Shown here: one piece after another, positions 30,671 through 40,372 of the stretch
Position numbering within the stretch: the stretch's first letter is position 1
How the letters are laid out: every line of letters starts with the position of its first letter
Origin: Pseudomonadota bacterium
GTDB lineage: Bacteria; Pseudomonadota; Gammaproteobacteria; Pseudomonadales; Oleiphilaceae
DNA length: 64,000 nucleotides
NCBI GenBank assembly: GCA_002747395.1
Contig: PDPE01000039.1
Span: 1 to 64,000, forward strand
Direction: 5' to 3'
Translations under genes and position numbers: made by a program
Notes under the pieces: generated by a model
Database searches by the model: none
The model's input: only the letters and a program-made list of their open reading frames with translations
What the model was told of the DNA's origin: nothing

Positions 30671-30890
30671 TTAACTCTCCCGGGATATTTGGTTATTCGT
30701 TTTAAGAGTTTAGACCAATCTGAGAATCTTGACAGAAAGCTTGCGAGTGAAAACCGGAGACAGGAGAGTCGAACACAATAAATGCGGCAGATACCGAAAA
30801 ATCCGGGAAAAAAACATGCGAGGGACTACGATCGTGGCTGCGGGCAGGCCGGTGAAATATAGAAAAAACTACTCGACCACTATCTGAAAT

Positions 30891-30966
30891 TGGAGCGGGA
30901 AACGAGATTCGAACTCGCGACCCCAACCTTGGCAAGGTTGTGCTCTACCAACTGAGCTATTCCCGC
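30891..30966 (-). tRNA. tRNA-Gly (anticodon GCC)
   Basis: A 76-nt cloverleaf with a perfect 7-bp acceptor stem (GCGGGAA/TTCCCGC), D-loop AGTTGGTA, anticodon loop TTGCCAA, T-loop TTCGAAT, discriminator T and an encoded CCA. Confidence 0.97.
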
Positions 30967-31109
30967 AATCTGGAGCCCGGAGCCAAACGACCTGAAAGGC
31001 GGTTTGAAAGCACTGGGCACTGATCTTTTCCGCCCTGAACCTGGCGGTTTACACCTTCAGACAAGCAGGCTTTTGCTACTTTTTGCTTCCCTGCCTGAAG
31101 TTGGAGGGT

Positions 31110-31138
31110 ATTATATTGATCGACTTTTGAGGATGCAA
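31110..31138 (-). promoter_or_regulatory. probable tRNA-Gly promoter
   Basis: On the minus strand TTGCAT (31133-31138), 17 bp, then a perfect TATAAT (31110-31115) followed by a C-rich discriminator as in stable-RNA promoters. It leaves about 135 nt of leader before the tRNA. Confidence 0.45.
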
Positions 31139-31164
31139 GAGAAAAATCGATTTATTCATAGATA

Positions 31165-31218
31165 GTTGATCGCCCATAAACGGTTGATCACCCATAAACA
31201 GTTGATCGCCGTAAAATC
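31165..31218 (+). repeat. three 18-bp tandem repeats
   Basis: GTTGATCGCCCATAAACG is followed by two imperfect copies at 31183 and 31201, the second with one substitution of note in the middle and the third diverged in its last half. They open the weak ORF at 31166. Confidence 0.85.
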
Positions 31219-31450
31219 ACACACCGACTCCGGGCTTTTCTCCCGGGAAGATTCAAGGTATTCGTCTTTTACCGATATTCCCTTGCCTGGGGGAAGCACC
31301 TCAACAGCAACATTCCGAAAAATAACTACGGATTTGAGTGCAAAATATGATATACCAATCACTCTGCTTCCACCTGTTGGCGAAAATCCGATTATTGCGA
31401 ATGCAGTGCGCCACATTGTAAAAACGATTGATAGCGAGGGAAGCGAATGA
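31166..31450 (+). CDS. doubtful 94-residue ORF upstream of an exported protein
   Basis: Begins at a TTG inside three 18-bp repeats, so its N-terminus repeats LIAHKR/LITHKQ/LIAVKS. It has no clear ribosome binding site and no internal Met. Residues 20-94 look like ordinary protein, and its stop overlaps the ATG of the following gene by 4 nt, which suggests coupling. It matches nothing I recognise. It may be a real small gene whose true start is unusual, or a remnant. Confidence 0.3.
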   Translation: MIAHKRLITHKQLIAVKSHTDSGLFSREDSRYSSFTDIPLPGGSTSTATFRKITTDLSAKYDIPITLLPPVGENPIIANAVRHIVKTIDSEGSE

Positions 31451-32097
31451 ACAGATTTATCTCGGGAACCGGATTTACCGGAAGAATTGCAAGGCAAGGA
31501 GCCGGACTTTACCTGTTGACCTTTTTCACGCTCGCCCTCCTGACAACTTCATTGAGTGCACAAGGCAGCGTTGCCTCCTCCGCTGCTCCCAAACAAACAT
31601 TTCAGACATGCAGCATCATTGCCAGCGAACTGTTAACCGGCATGCAGCTACTTCAAAAAGGTATTCCACTCAATGTTCTGTACGAGAGCCTGCCATCACT
31701 TACCAGGGCAGGCAGAGAGCACCTCGAGTCCACATACAGGCAAATTCAGAAAAATGGCCTCGTCACCACATACTCTGCAATAAACTCACGCTTCGCGAAA
31801 TGTGCCAGGACGGTTTTTTCGGAACACGGCGTGCCTCCGAAAACATCTCGGGACAGTCTTTTCTATCATTGTGCGGGAGAGAACAAACTGCGATACGAGT
31901 ACATCCTCGCGCTCTATGCCAACATTGACAAGAATGAGTTACTTGCCAGGGTACACAAAAGCAAGACAGACCTTGCGACCTATATGTATAGCCTGAAAGA
32001 AAAAAAGGGCATCGAGGCCGTTTTCAGTTTTTCCGCCACAGAGTTAAAAAGATGCATGAATCAATCAAAAGCTGCTCCCCTGACACAGAACGAATAA
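31447..32097 (+). CDS. exported protein, unknown
   Basis: Not recognised. The 216-residue product has a signal peptide (Arg-containing start, hydrophobic core LYLLTFFTLALLTTSL at about residues 21-36, likely cleavage after LSA near 38). The mature part is about 175 residues with four cysteines (in QTCSII, FAKCAR, YHCAGE and LKRCMN), which could form two disulphides in the periplasm, and helical character. It sits between tRNA-Gly and tRNA-Glu. Confidence 0.7.
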   Translation: MNRFISGTGFTGRIARQGAGLYLLTFFTLALLTTSLSAQGSVASSAAPKQTFQTCSIIASELLTGMQLLQKGIPLNVLYESLPSLTRAGREHLESTYRQIQKNGLVTTYSAINSRFAKCARTVFSEHGVPPKTSRDSLFYHCAGENKLRYEYILALYANIDKNELLARVHKSKTDLATYMYSLKEKKGIEAVFSFSATELKRCMNQSKAAPLTQNE

Positions 32098-32126
32098 ATC
32101 GTATGTCGTTTTTCTGACAATTTTTA

Positions 32127-32155
32127 TTGACATAGACTGCCCGGTTCCCTAATAT
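32127..32155 (+). promoter_or_regulatory. tRNA-Glu promoter
   Basis: Perfect TTGACA (32127-32132), a 17-bp spacer and TAATAT (32150-32155), then a GC-rich discriminator, 53 bp before the tRNA. Confidence 0.65.
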
Positions 32156-32207
32156 ACGCGCCACGTTGACTGAGCACTACCGATCAGTGCTGCACAAGTC
32201 AGTCAAA

Positions 32208-32283
32208 GTCCCATTCGTCTAGAGGCCTAGGACACCGCCCTTTCACGGCGGTAACAGGGGTTCGACTCCCCTATGGGACGCCA
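32208..32283 (+). tRNA. tRNA-Glu (anticodon UUC)
   Basis: A 76-nt cloverleaf with acceptor stem GTCCCAT/ATGGGAC, anticodon loop CTTTCAC, T-loop TTCGACT, discriminator G and encoded CCA. No rRNA gene is nearby. Confidence 0.97.
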
Positions 32284-32288
32284 TATTT

Positions 32289-32316
32289 AAAGCCCTGTCA
32301 TTTGACAGGGCTTTTT
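32289..32316 (+). terminator. tRNA-Glu terminator
   Basis: An 11-bp stem AAAGCCCTGTC/GACAGGGCTTT around an ATTT loop, running into TTTTT, 5 nt after the tRNA CCA end. Confidence 0.9.
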
Positions 32317-32360
32317 CTTGAACACACAAGCTCAACAGCAAATGCCCGGGTTGACGACAA

Positions 32361-32483
32361 TCAATTGTCCGCACGATCCCGCTTTTGCCCTTCTCTGGCG
32401 AAAAAATAAATAATCGCCCCGGTGACAATCACAACGGAACCCACCGTCAGCAAACTGGTCATAATAATAGTATCCATGTACAT
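32361..32483 (-). CDS. 40-residue single-pass membrane protein
   Basis: Not recognised. The frame stays open to 32543, but the ATG at 32483 has GAGGG upstream at normal distance and gives a compact product: MYMDTIIM, one hydrophobic helix (about residues 9-28), and a charged C-terminal tail (REGQKRDRADN). The layout recalls small accessory subunits of membrane complexes such as respiratory oxidases, but I cannot assign it. A perfect FNR/Anr box lies about 205 bp upstream, in the right direction to control it. Confidence 0.5.
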   Translation of the reverse strand: MYMDTIIMTSLLTVGSVVIVTGAIIYFFAREGQKRDRADN

Positions 32484-32543
32484 ACTGTACGCCCTCACTT
32501 TTTTATTACTTACACCGTTATTGACTTTTACCTGCTGGTACAA

Positions 32544-32891
32544 AGCTCTCTGGCTTTAACCGTGTTTTAACCCGATTCACTGTGAAAAAACCTTTTGAAA
32601 ACGGGTATACCGCCACCCGAAAGCCTTACAAACCGTGTGTAAATATAATGTCCAGAGAGAAATTAATGTACTCTGATCAGGCATTTTATTGATATTGATC
32701 AAGTTACGAACACTCCTTGACGGAAGGCAATTTGAATAATATCCGCACACATCTCCGTTTCTTAGTCTATTATTATCAGTAATCTGCACCCATGAAATGC
32801 CGGTAAATCCTGGCATACCCGGAACACAGATAGAACTGACCACCCTGCTGGCAAATAATTTGATGTGCATTCGTTAAATTGAACGACAAAT
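32544..32891. other. divergent spacer with an FNR/Anr box
   Basis: A 348-bp gap between the small membrane protein (minus) and the PAS-GGDEF-EAL gene (plus). It holds the FNR/Anr-type box at 32689-32702 and an AT-rich stretch; TTGACG at 32717-32722 has no good -10 at the right distance. I see no gene. Confidence 0.5.
32689..32702. promoter_or_regulatory. FNR/Anr-type binding site
   Basis: TTGAT-ATTG-ATCAA matches the FNR/Anr consensus TTGAT-N4-ATCAA at every specified position. Placed at about -41.5 on the minus strand, an ATTAAT (32662-32667) would be the -10. On the plus strand the geometry is poorer. Confidence 0.6.
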
Positions 32892-35306
32892 ATGCCCAAA
32901 CTGTTATCACGAATTATTTATTTTAGAGAAGGCTTTCCGCTTTCGTTTCGAATGCTGGCGTACATTATTCTGTGTAGTTCAATATTCACTCTCGTTACCG
33001 CAGGGATTCAGATTTATTCTGATTATCGGCAAGATATCGCACTGGTTGACGAACGAATGAAAGTGATAGAAACCAGCTATATGGCCAGCCTGTCACGCAG
33101 CTTGTGGTCACTCGACCAGAAATTGTTACACATTCAAATGCAGGGTATTTTAAGTTTGCCCGACATTGTCCACCTGAAAATGACTATCTACCCCGATTCA
33201 AATATTTCTATGGGTGTTGTCCCGCCAGAAGTACCCACTATTTCTCACACTTTTTTCCTGAAACACGAAAGCATTGAAGTCTACGATCTGGGTGAGTTGA
33301 CCATTACAGCCAGCCTTGAAGAAATCCACAAACAGCTTGAACAAAAAATCATCGTTACCCTGACAACCCAGGCATGTAAAACGTTTATAATATCGATCCT
33401 GGTTCTATGGATATTTCAGTACCTGATTGCCCGCCATCTCGGTGTTATGGCCGACTACGCAAGAAACCTGTGTATTGACAAGCTGGATATTCCACTGAAA
33501 CTGGATCGCAAACAAAGCAGCACCTATCAGGATGAACTGTCTGACGTAACAGACTCCATCAATCACATGAGACTTCAATTGCTTGAAGACCTCCAGCGAC
33601 AGGAAAAAGACGCCCGTGAAATTCGCAAGCTTTCTCTTGCACTGGAACAAAGCCCCTCATCCGTCATTATTTGTGACCAGAACTGGTCTATCGAGTACGC
33701 AAACACCAAATTTGCCCAACTTACCGGCTTTGAGGTAGACCAGGTAAAAGGTCGTCACCCGAAAGACATTTCTGATGCAAGCATTACCCGGGACGAAAAT
33801 GAGCGTTTATGGAAAAACATTCAACAACAAGTGCAGCACGCCGGTGTCTGGCAGGGAGAAATGCACAACTCCCGAAAAACGGGCGAAAAGTTTTGGGAAC
33901 AGGTGATAGTCACGCCGATCCGGTCGGATGGCCAGAATCCTGTTCAGTATTTGATCCTGGGAGAAGATATAAGCATTCGCAAACGCTATGAACAACAGCT
34001 TCTTCGCCAGGCAAACTACGATATTCTCACCGGCCTGCCTAACAGAATGCTTGCGCTGGATCGTTTAAAACTCGCACTGGCGCAGGCCCGTCGGGATAGT
34101 AGCCTGGTTGGTTTGATGTTCCTGGATCTGGATAACTTCAAGCACATTAATGACACCATGGGGCATGATGCCGGTGATTCGCTGCTGATAGAGGCATCAA
34201 GGCGAATTTCATCCTGTTTGAGGGGAACAAGTACCGTAGCCAGACTTGGTGGTGATGAATTTCTGGTTATTCTTCCATCACTGGAAACCCCGACAGATTC
34301 GGAGCAGGTAGCAGAACGAATACTGAAAACATTTTCTCCCCCCTTCCTTTTGGGCAACCAGGAGGTGTTTGTCAGCACCAGTATCGGTATTGCCATCTAC
34401 CCGAAGGATAGCGACAACAGTGGCAGTTTGTTACAGAACGCCGACACTGCCATGTATCGCGCGAAAAGTAAGGGTAAAAGTTCCTATGAACGGTTTTCAC
34501 CCGAAATGAAACAACATTCACAGGAAAGAATTCAACTGGAAAGCAGATTGCGAAGAGCGCTCGAACTCGACGAGTTCAATTTGTTCTACCAACCAATAGT
34601 AAATGTGGAAACCGGAACCGCCTTGGGGGCAGAGGCACTCATCAGGTGGAACAACCCGGCAATGGGGCTTATTTCACCTGACAAGTTCATTCCTCTGGCA
34701 GAAGAAACCGGCCTCATTATACCCATCGGCGAATGGGTACTGAAAACAGCATGCAAAGACATAAAACTCTGGCGAGATCAGACCGGAAATGATCTGACGA
34801 TAGCCGTCAATGTCTCTCCTCGTCAGTTTCGCGACATCAATTTTGTCGAAAACGTGTTGAGCGCTATCGATGAAAATCAGCTTAGTACCCACAACCTGGA
34901 GCTTGAAATTACAGAACGGTTGATTTTGGACGACACAATCGAGACCTTCGAAATACTTCACTCTCTCGATAATAAAGGGATTCGCCTGTCTGTAGATGAC
35001 TTTGGTACCGGTTATTCAGCGCTGGGCTACCTCAAGAGTTACCCGTTCGATACCCTTAAAATTGATCGTTCGTTTGTTCAGGATGTAATCCATGAAGCGG
35101 AAGATGCTGCACTGGTAACTGCGATCATCACCATGGCTCACAGCCTCGGGTTGAAAGTGATTGCTGAAGGAGTAGAAGAAGTTGAACAACTGGAATTTCT
35201 GGAATCACGCGATTGTGACTACGCACAGGGCTACTATTTCAGTCATCCCGTTACGGCTGACCTGTTCTCTGACTGGCTGACTCACAACCAGAAGCAAACA
35301 ACGTAA
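32892..35306 (+). CDS. membrane PAS-GGDEF-EAL cyclic-di-GMP protein
   Basis: An 804-residue inner-membrane signalling protein. Order: transmembrane helix 1 (about 21-40), a periplasmic sensor of about 120 residues, transmembrane helix 2 (about 163-180), a HAMP-like helical linker, PAS (about 250-365), GGDEF (about 375-540) and EAL (about 555-800). The cyclase signature is GGDEF at 453-457, but the preceding inhibitory site reads RGTS (444-447), so the aspartate of RxxD is absent. The EAL domain keeps EALIRW (581-586) and DDFGTG (702-707), so phosphodiesterase activity is likely. It could act mainly as a phosphodiesterase or in both directions. The ribosome binding site is weak. Confidence 0.9.
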   Translation: MPKLLSRIIYFREGFPLSFRMLAYIILCSSIFTLVTAGIQIYSDYRQDIALVDERMKVIETSYMASLSRSLWSLDQKLLHIQMQGILSLPDIVHLKMTIYPDSNISMGVVPPEVPTISHTFFLKHESIEVYDLGELTITASLEEIHKQLEQKIIVTLTTQACKTFIISILVLWIFQYLIARHLGVMADYARNLCIDKLDIPLKLDRKQSSTYQDELSDVTDSINHMRLQLLEDLQRQEKDAREIRKLSLALEQSPSSVIICDQNWSIEYANTKFAQLTGFEVDQVKGRHPKDISDASITRDENERLWKNIQQQVQHAGVWQGEMHNSRKTGEKFWEQVIVTPIRSDGQNPVQYLILGEDISIRKRYEQQLLRQANYDILTGLPNRMLALDRLKLALAQARRDSSLVGLMFLDLDNFKHINDTMGHDAGDSLLIEASRRISSCLRGTSTVARLGGDEFLVILPSLETPTDSEQVAERILKTFSPPFLLGNQEVFVSTSIGIAIYPKDSDNSGSLLQNADTAMYRAKSKGKSSYERFSPEMKQHSQERIQLESRLRRALELDEFNLFYQPIVNVETGTALGAEALIRWNNPAMGLISPDKFIPLAEETGLIIPIGEWVLKTACKDIKLWRDQTGNDLTIAVNVSPRQFRDINFVENVLSAIDENQLSTHNLELEITERLILDDTIETFEILHSLDNKGIRLSVDDFGTGYSALGYLKSYPFDTLKIDRSFVQDVIHEAEDAALVTAIITMAHSLGLKVIAEGVEEVEQLEFLESRDCDYAQGYYFSHPVTADLFSDWLTHNQKQTT

Positions 35307-35448
35307 AATTAACCCTGGTCAATCCATCTGTTTTTTCTTGCGATATACTCTCACGATCGCATTCCCGGATCGACCATTCCCGGGTTCACAATGGCCACCA
35401 CCCCGATACATCCTCTGAATCGGGATAATTGAAAGGAGGGACTTTGAT

Positions 35449-37590
35449 TTGGCAAAGGCACTACTGATATCTCCTACAGCAGAACGCGCAGGCTTGACCT
35501 CTGTCTGCCTGGGCCTGATACGAGCCCTGGACAGTATAGGTGTTCGGGTCGCTTACCTGAAACCAATCACACAAAGTGACCATAAAAAACAGGGAGTCGA
35601 TCGTTCCATCCACTTTATGCGCGCCAAAACACAGCTTTCACCTCCCCCTCCACTGGAGTATCGGTACGCCCAGACTTTAATGAGTCAAAAAAAAAGTGGT
35701 GAACTGCAAGAACACATAATCGGGCTCTACAACGAATGTACCCGAAATGCAGATTTGGTCGTAGTGGAAGGCTTGATCCCCTTGCAGGACTGCCAATACG
35801 CTACTGCGATCAATGTGCAAATAGCCCGAAACCTTGACGCGGATGTGATACTGGTGGCCGCTCCGGGGAACGTCACTCCCGAAGAACTGGACACCCACCT
35901 GGACCTGGCCGCCCGGCACTATGCAGCCCCCAATGATCAGGAAGTTATCGGTTGTATCCTCAACAGGGTCAATGAGCCGGACGACGCGAGCAGAAGTTTG
36001 TATACTCCGGAAGTACGCCCCTATGCCAAGGCCAAAGCATTAAACTACGCAAAACAGTGCAAAATATTTAACGATGATACGTTTCGGCTCATTGGTTCCA
36101 TTCCCTGGCGAACCGACCTGATTGCCCCCCGAACCAGTGATGTGGCTGATCAACTGGAAACGATCCCAATCAACCAGGGGCATCAGCTGAGAAGAAGGGT
36201 AACCAATGTAGCAATCTGCGCACGTTCGGTGCCCAATATGGTCGAAGTGCTTACACCGGGAACACTGGTAGTGACCCCTGGAGACAGGGAAGATGTGCTT
36301 GTTGCCACCTGTATGGCGGCTCTTAGCGGCGTTCCCATTGCCGGAATCGTTCTGACCGGCAATCTCAATCCCGACCCTCGCACACTGAAATTGTGCAGCA
36401 AGGCTTTTGATACCGGGCTTCCGGTTTTTTCCACTCACACAGATACCTTCATTACCGCCAAAAATCTCCTGGATTTAAACACCGAAGTGCCTATCGATGA
36501 CCTGGAGAGAATCGAAACCGTAATGGACATGATTTCACATACGATTGATGCCGAGTGGATAAAAAACAAGTGTTCCATTTCTCGCAAGCCCAGACTGTCA
36601 CCTCCCGCTTTCCGATATTCGCTTTCAAGCAGAGCGATTCGGGCACAAAAAACCATCGTACTGCCTGAAGGTAACGAGCCGAGAACCATTGAAGCAGCGG
36701 CAATCTGCAGTCAGCGAAAGATTGCTCGTTGTCTGCTTTTGGGCAAGCCGGCCGAAATACAGGGCATCGCGGCAAATCAGGGAGTCAGCCTGCCAGACGA
36801 TGTCACTATCGTTGATCCTGACAGCGTTCGCCACAAGTATGTAGAAAAGATGGTTGAGCTTCGAAAACACAAAGGCATGACTCGCCAACTGGCTGAAGCA
36901 CAGCTGGAAGACACGGTCGTATTGGGAACCATGATGGTATCAACGGGCGAAGTTGACGGGCTGGTATCAGGTGCCGTTCACACGACAGCCAATACTATCA
37001 GACCTGCACTGCAGTTGATCAAGACCAAGCCCGGTTCCAAAGTCGTTTCCTCGGTATTTTTTATGTGTTTACCCGAGCAAGTGCTGATTTATGGTGACTG
37101 CGCAGTGAACCCCAACCCCAATGCAGAAGAGTTGGCAGATATCGCAATCCAGTCTGCAGAATCTGCTGAAACCTTTGGTATTGATCCGAAGGTAGCAATG
37201 ATCAGTTACAGTACGGGAGATTCCGGTACTGGCGAAGATGTGGACAAGGTAAAAGCTGCCGTAGCCATCGCACAGAAAAAAAGGCCGGATCTGATGATTG
37301 ACGGGCCACTGCAATACGATGCCGCAGCCATCGCCAGTGTCGCCAGCACCAAGGCACCGAACAGCAAGGTTGCCGGCAAAGCGACGGTATTTGTCTTCCC
37401 CGATCTGAACACGGGGAACACAACCTACAAGGCAGTTCAGCGAAGTGCCAATGTAATCAGCATAGGCCCGATGCTGCAGGGCTTGAGAAAGCCGGTGAAT
37501 GATTTATCCAGAGGCGCCCTGGTCGAGGATATTGTCTTCACCATTGCACTTACTGCCGTGCAGGCCACACAGCCATCGGAAAGTAATTGA
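35449..37590 (+). CDS. pta: phosphate acetyltransferase
   Basis: Interconverts acetyl-CoA and acetyl phosphate. The long 713-residue form has an N-terminal BioD-like P-loop-fold domain (residues 1-220), a DRTGG domain (about 225-340) and the C-terminal PTA catalytic domain (about 385-710, with VLPEGNEPRTIEAA and SYSTGDSGTGED). The start is a TTG at 35449; GGAGG lies about 10 nt upstream and no ATG or GTG is in frame nearby. The usual partner ackA is not adjacent: upstream is the GGDEF-EAL gene and downstream a terminator. Confidence 0.95.
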   Translation: MAKALLISPTAERAGLTSVCLGLIRALDSIGVRVAYLKPITQSDHKKQGVDRSIHFMRAKTQLSPPPPLEYRYAQTLMSQKKSGELQEHIIGLYNECTRNADLVVVEGLIPLQDCQYATAINVQIARNLDADVILVAAPGNVTPEELDTHLDLAARHYAAPNDQEVIGCILNRVNEPDDASRSLYTPEVRPYAKAKALNYAKQCKIFNDDTFRLIGSIPWRTDLIAPRTSDVADQLETIPINQGHQLRRRVTNVAICARSVPNMVEVLTPGTLVVTPGDREDVLVATCMAALSGVPIAGIVLTGNLNPDPRTLKLCSKAFDTGLPVFSTHTDTFITAKNLLDLNTEVPIDDLERIETVMDMISHTIDAEWIKNKCSISRKPRLSPPAFRYSLSSRAIRAQKTIVLPEGNEPRTIEAAAICSQRKIARCLLLGKPAEIQGIAANQGVSLPDDVTIVDPDSVRHKYVEKMVELRKHKGMTRQLAEAQLEDTVVLGTMMVSTGEVDGLVSGAVHTTANTIRPALQLIKTKPGSKVVSSVFFMCLPEQVLIYGDCAVNPNPNAEELADIAIQSAESAETFGIDPKVAMISYSTGDSGTGEDVDKVKAAVAIAQKKRPDLMIDGPLQYDAAAIASVASTKAPNSKVAGKATVFVFPDLNTGNTTYKAVQRSANVISIGPMLQGLRKPVNDLSRGALVEDIVFTIALTAVQATQPSESN

Positions 37591-37670
37591 GCAAAGAGGT
37601 GACTTGGCAAAACTGGCAAAAAAATGACCCGAAAAAAAAAGCGACCGGGCAACAATCAGAGATAACCGAA

Positions 37671-37704
37671 AAAAAGCCGGGCGACCTTAACGCCTGGCTT
37701 TTTT
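37671..37704. terminator. bidirectional terminator shared by pta and der
   Basis: A 13-bp stem (AAAAAGCCGGGCG with CGCCTGGCTTTTT, one G-U) around a 7-nt loop with T tracts on both strands. The 3' arm encodes the last residues of Der. Confidence 0.85.
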
Positions 37705-39102
37705 GCTTTTTTCATTGCGGGATTTTTTTTCTATTCGAGAATTTTTGTTGGCCGGTTTGACGTTACGTTTCTTTTTACCTCCTGCAAAGGGGTTTTCACC
37801 GGTTTTAAACTGAAAGCGCATTGGCGTGCCCTTCACCTTGAGCACTTTTCGAAAGTTGTTTTCCAGGTATTTTTTATAGGAATCAGGCAACGAATTTGTC
37901 TGGTTGCCATGCACTACAACTACTGGAGGATTAGAGCCTCCCTGATGAGCATATCGCAGTTTGATTCTTCGACCTCGAACCAGGGGAGGTTGATGATCGG
38001 CAACACTATCTTCCAGGATTTTGGTCAGCACATTGGTCGACCACTTTGCCATACTGCTTTTATAGGCCGCATCAATGGATTTGTATACGCTGCCAATGCC
38101 TGTGCCATGCAACGCTGATATCTGATGCAAGTCTGCATAAGGGACGAAGTTCAGCCTTCTGGCAATATCCTTTTTAACCTGATCCCGCTGTTCGGTGGCC
38201 ATGCCATCCCATTTGTTAATTGCGAGGACAAGTGCCTTGCCAGCATTGATAATGAAACCGATAAGGTGTAAATCCTGTTCGACAATTCCATCCCGGGCAT
38301 CAAACACCATAACAATAACATTGGCGTCCTCTATCGCCTTGAGGGTTTTTATGATCGAGAATTTTTCAACCACTTCCCTGACGTTTTTTCTACGGCGAAT
38401 ACCCGCCGTATCAATGAGCGTATATGGCTTGCCCTGTCGTTCGTAAGGAATGTAAACACTGTCACGCGTCGTGCCCGGGTGATCATAAACAACCACCCTG
38501 TCTTCACCAAGCATACGATTGACGAGCGTGGACTTGCCCACATTGGGGCGCCCGACAATACCTATTTTGACCCCCCTTGCCGCTGTTTCATCCGGCTCCT
38601 GTTGAGCAGCCCCAACGGTTTCGAGCACGGCTTCGATCATGGATCTCACTCCGCGGTTATGGGAAGCCGCTGTTACCCGCAGGTGTTCAAAGCCCAAACG
38701 ATAAAAGTCGGCTGACGCCACATCCGGATCCAATCCGTCAATTTTGTTGACGACAAGGATGGATTTTTTCTGATTGACACGCAGGTGATGGGCGATCATT
38801 TCATCTGCTGCAGTCAACCCCACTCTTGCATCAACAACAAATAAAACCATATCTGCTTCCGCAACAGCCAAAAACGACTGCCTCGCCATGACATCATCGA
38901 TACCCTGCTCATCCCCGGATATACCACCGGTATCAATAACAATGAATGATTTGTCATTAATCTTTCCTTCCCCGTACTTTCTGTCTCTGGTCAAGCCGGG
39001 CAAATCCGCTACCAATGCATCACGCGAGCGTGTTAACAGATTAAAAATAGTGGACTTACCGACATTGGGCCGGCCTACCAGTGCAATTACAGGTATCATC
39101 AT
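37687..39102 (-). CDS. der: ribosome-assembly GTPase Der (EngA)
   Basis: A GTPase needed for 50S ribosome maturation. The 471-residue protein has two tandem G domains, each with a [10 protein letters not shown]-loop (near residues 9 and 186), NKID/NKWD specificity motifs and a C-terminal KH-like domain (from about 355). The tail from 435 on is strongly basic. The ATG overlaps the bamB stop as ATGA. The last codons are also one arm of a transcription terminator. Confidence 0.97.
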   Translation of the reverse strand: MMIPVIALVGRPNVGKSTIFNLLTRSRDALVADLPGLTRDRKYGEGKINDKSFIVIDTGGISGDEQGIDDVMARQSFLAVAEADMVLFVVDARVGLTAADEMIAHHLRVNQKKSILVVNKIDGLDPDVASADFYRLGFEHLRVTAASHNRGVRSMIEAVLETVGAAQQEPDETAARGVKIGIVGRPNVGKSTLVNRMLGEDRVVVYDHPGTTRDSVYIPYERQGKPYTLIDTAGIRRRKNVREVVEKFSIIKTLKAIEDANVIVMVFDARDGIVEQDLHLIGFIINAGKALVLAINKWDGMATEQRDQVKKDIARRLNFVPYADLHQISALHGTGIGSVYKSIDAAYKSSMAKWSTNVLTKILEDSVADHQPPLVRGRRIKLRYAHQGGSNPPVVVVHGNQTNSLPDSYKKYLENNFRKVLKVKGTPMRFQFKTGENPFAGGKKKRNVKPANKNSRIEKKSRNEKSKKARR

Positions 39103-40352
39103 TTTTCCCGTATCTTATAAGCCGCCAGCTCACCGCTATTACCGTAGACATAAAGTACGCCATCATCGACCAGAAGGGGCGCCTGAACACCATCTGAATC
39201 CGCCCTGACCCGCGCCTGAAACTGTCCATCTGACTGAGCCAGAAAGTGAACGTACCCTTCGTAGTCGGCCACAACCAGGGATGTTTCCAGTATCACCGGC
39301 CCGGTCAGTCTTCTGAATTTCAGGCCTTCCTGCTTCCAGTTCCCGGTTGAGGTGGTTTTATCAAATGAAGCCACTACGCCGTCACTGCCTGAAACGAACA
39401 AAGCCTGATACCCTGGCGCTGTATTTTTATGACTGGAGGCCTGTTTTGCCCAGTATTCCCTGCCTGTTGCCAAATCAAGCACCTTGACTTGCCCCTGAAA
39501 CGCCACGGTGTAAACAAATCGATCCTCCACAAAAGGTGCGCCATCCACGTCCACCAGACGTTCCAACTCGGTTCGTCCCCTGGGCAGGCCGACTGTAGCA
39601 CGCCACAAGGGAACACCATTCCCGGTATCAATGGCAACAAGGTTGCCGTTGGAAAACCCTGTGAGTATAACCCCCCGGGACAAGGTTGGCTGAGAGGTGC
39701 CCCGGATCGACAACAAAGGCTCATCCGATGTATATCGCCATTTTTCACGACCATCAGTGGCACTGTAAGCCAACAGCTTCCCGTCGATGGTTTGCACATA
39801 GACCTGCTCTCCATCACTCTGTGGGGCGACGAGTGACTCGCTGGTTAGCGGTACACGAAACCGCTCGCTCAGAAAGTCAGCCGGAGACTCCGCAATCTCA
39901 AGGGGTACACCCTCTTCCAGCTCCCCGTTAACCGCTGCCCAATTGATTGCCAAAGCGACCAGTTCACCATTTTCCGAGGAGTAGTACAGTGATTGACTAT
40001 CAGCCCCCAACCCACCGGTTACGGTTTCTTCCCTGTTCCATTCACCTGCGATGTCGCCCGTTTTTTTGTCAAGAGCGGTAATCCTGCCTTCACCGTCAAT
40101 GGTGAAAATGACTCCACCCAGTATGGCTGGCTGTAAAAAAAGGTACCGATCATCCATACCCGAGCCGACATCCTTATCCCAGAGTGTTTCAATACGGATC
40201 TGGTCAACGATTTCTTCCAGCTCAACCGGTTGCCTTTTAACATCATCCGAACTGCAACCGACAAGGGCAGACAGGACAACAAGAAAAAAGATCCCGAACC
40301 GCCATAATCGACGAACCTCGATTCCACCGGGTTTGTTCATTTTATTTGGCAT
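39099..40352 (-). CDS. bamB: outer-membrane assembly lipoprotein BamB
   Basis: Beta-propeller lipoprotein of the BAM complex that inserts outer-membrane proteins. The lipobox LVGC follows a hydrophobic signal core ([11 protein letters not shown]). The mature part shows repeated PQQ-like WD-type blades ([43 protein letters not shown]). Start choice is uncertain: ATG at 40352 (chosen) or 40340; the open frame reaches a TTG at 40370. None has a strong ribosome binding site, so translation may be coupled to yfgM, which ends 20 nt upstream. Confidence 0.93.
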   Translation of the reverse strand: MPNKMNKPGGIEVRRLWRFGIFFLVVLSALVGCSSDDVKRQPVELEEIVDQIRIETLWDKDVGSGMDDRYLFLQPAILGGVIFTIDGEGRITALDKKTGDIAGEWNREETVTGGLGADSQSLYYSSENGELVALAINWAAVNGELEEGVPLEIAESPADFLSERFRVPLTSESLVAPQSDGEQVYVQTIDGKLLAYSATDGREKWRYTSDEPLLSIRGTSQPTLSRGVILTGFSNGNLVAIDTGNGVPLWRATVGLPRGRTELERLVDVDGAPFVEDRFVYTVAFQGQVKVLDLATGREYWAKQASSHKNTAPGYQALFVSGSDGVVASFDKTTSTGNWKQEGLKFRRLTGPVILETSLVVADYEGYVHFLAQSDGQFQARVRADSDGVQAPLLVDDGVLYVYGNSGELAAYKIREK

Positions 40353-40372
40353 ATCAAGGAAAACTAACAATG

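Noticed and set aside
31156..31497. 113-residue minus-strand ORF opposite the doubtful gene at 31166
   Set aside because: It would run antisense into the start of a good signal-peptide protein and has no ribosome binding site; its repeats are just the 18-bp DNA units read backwards.
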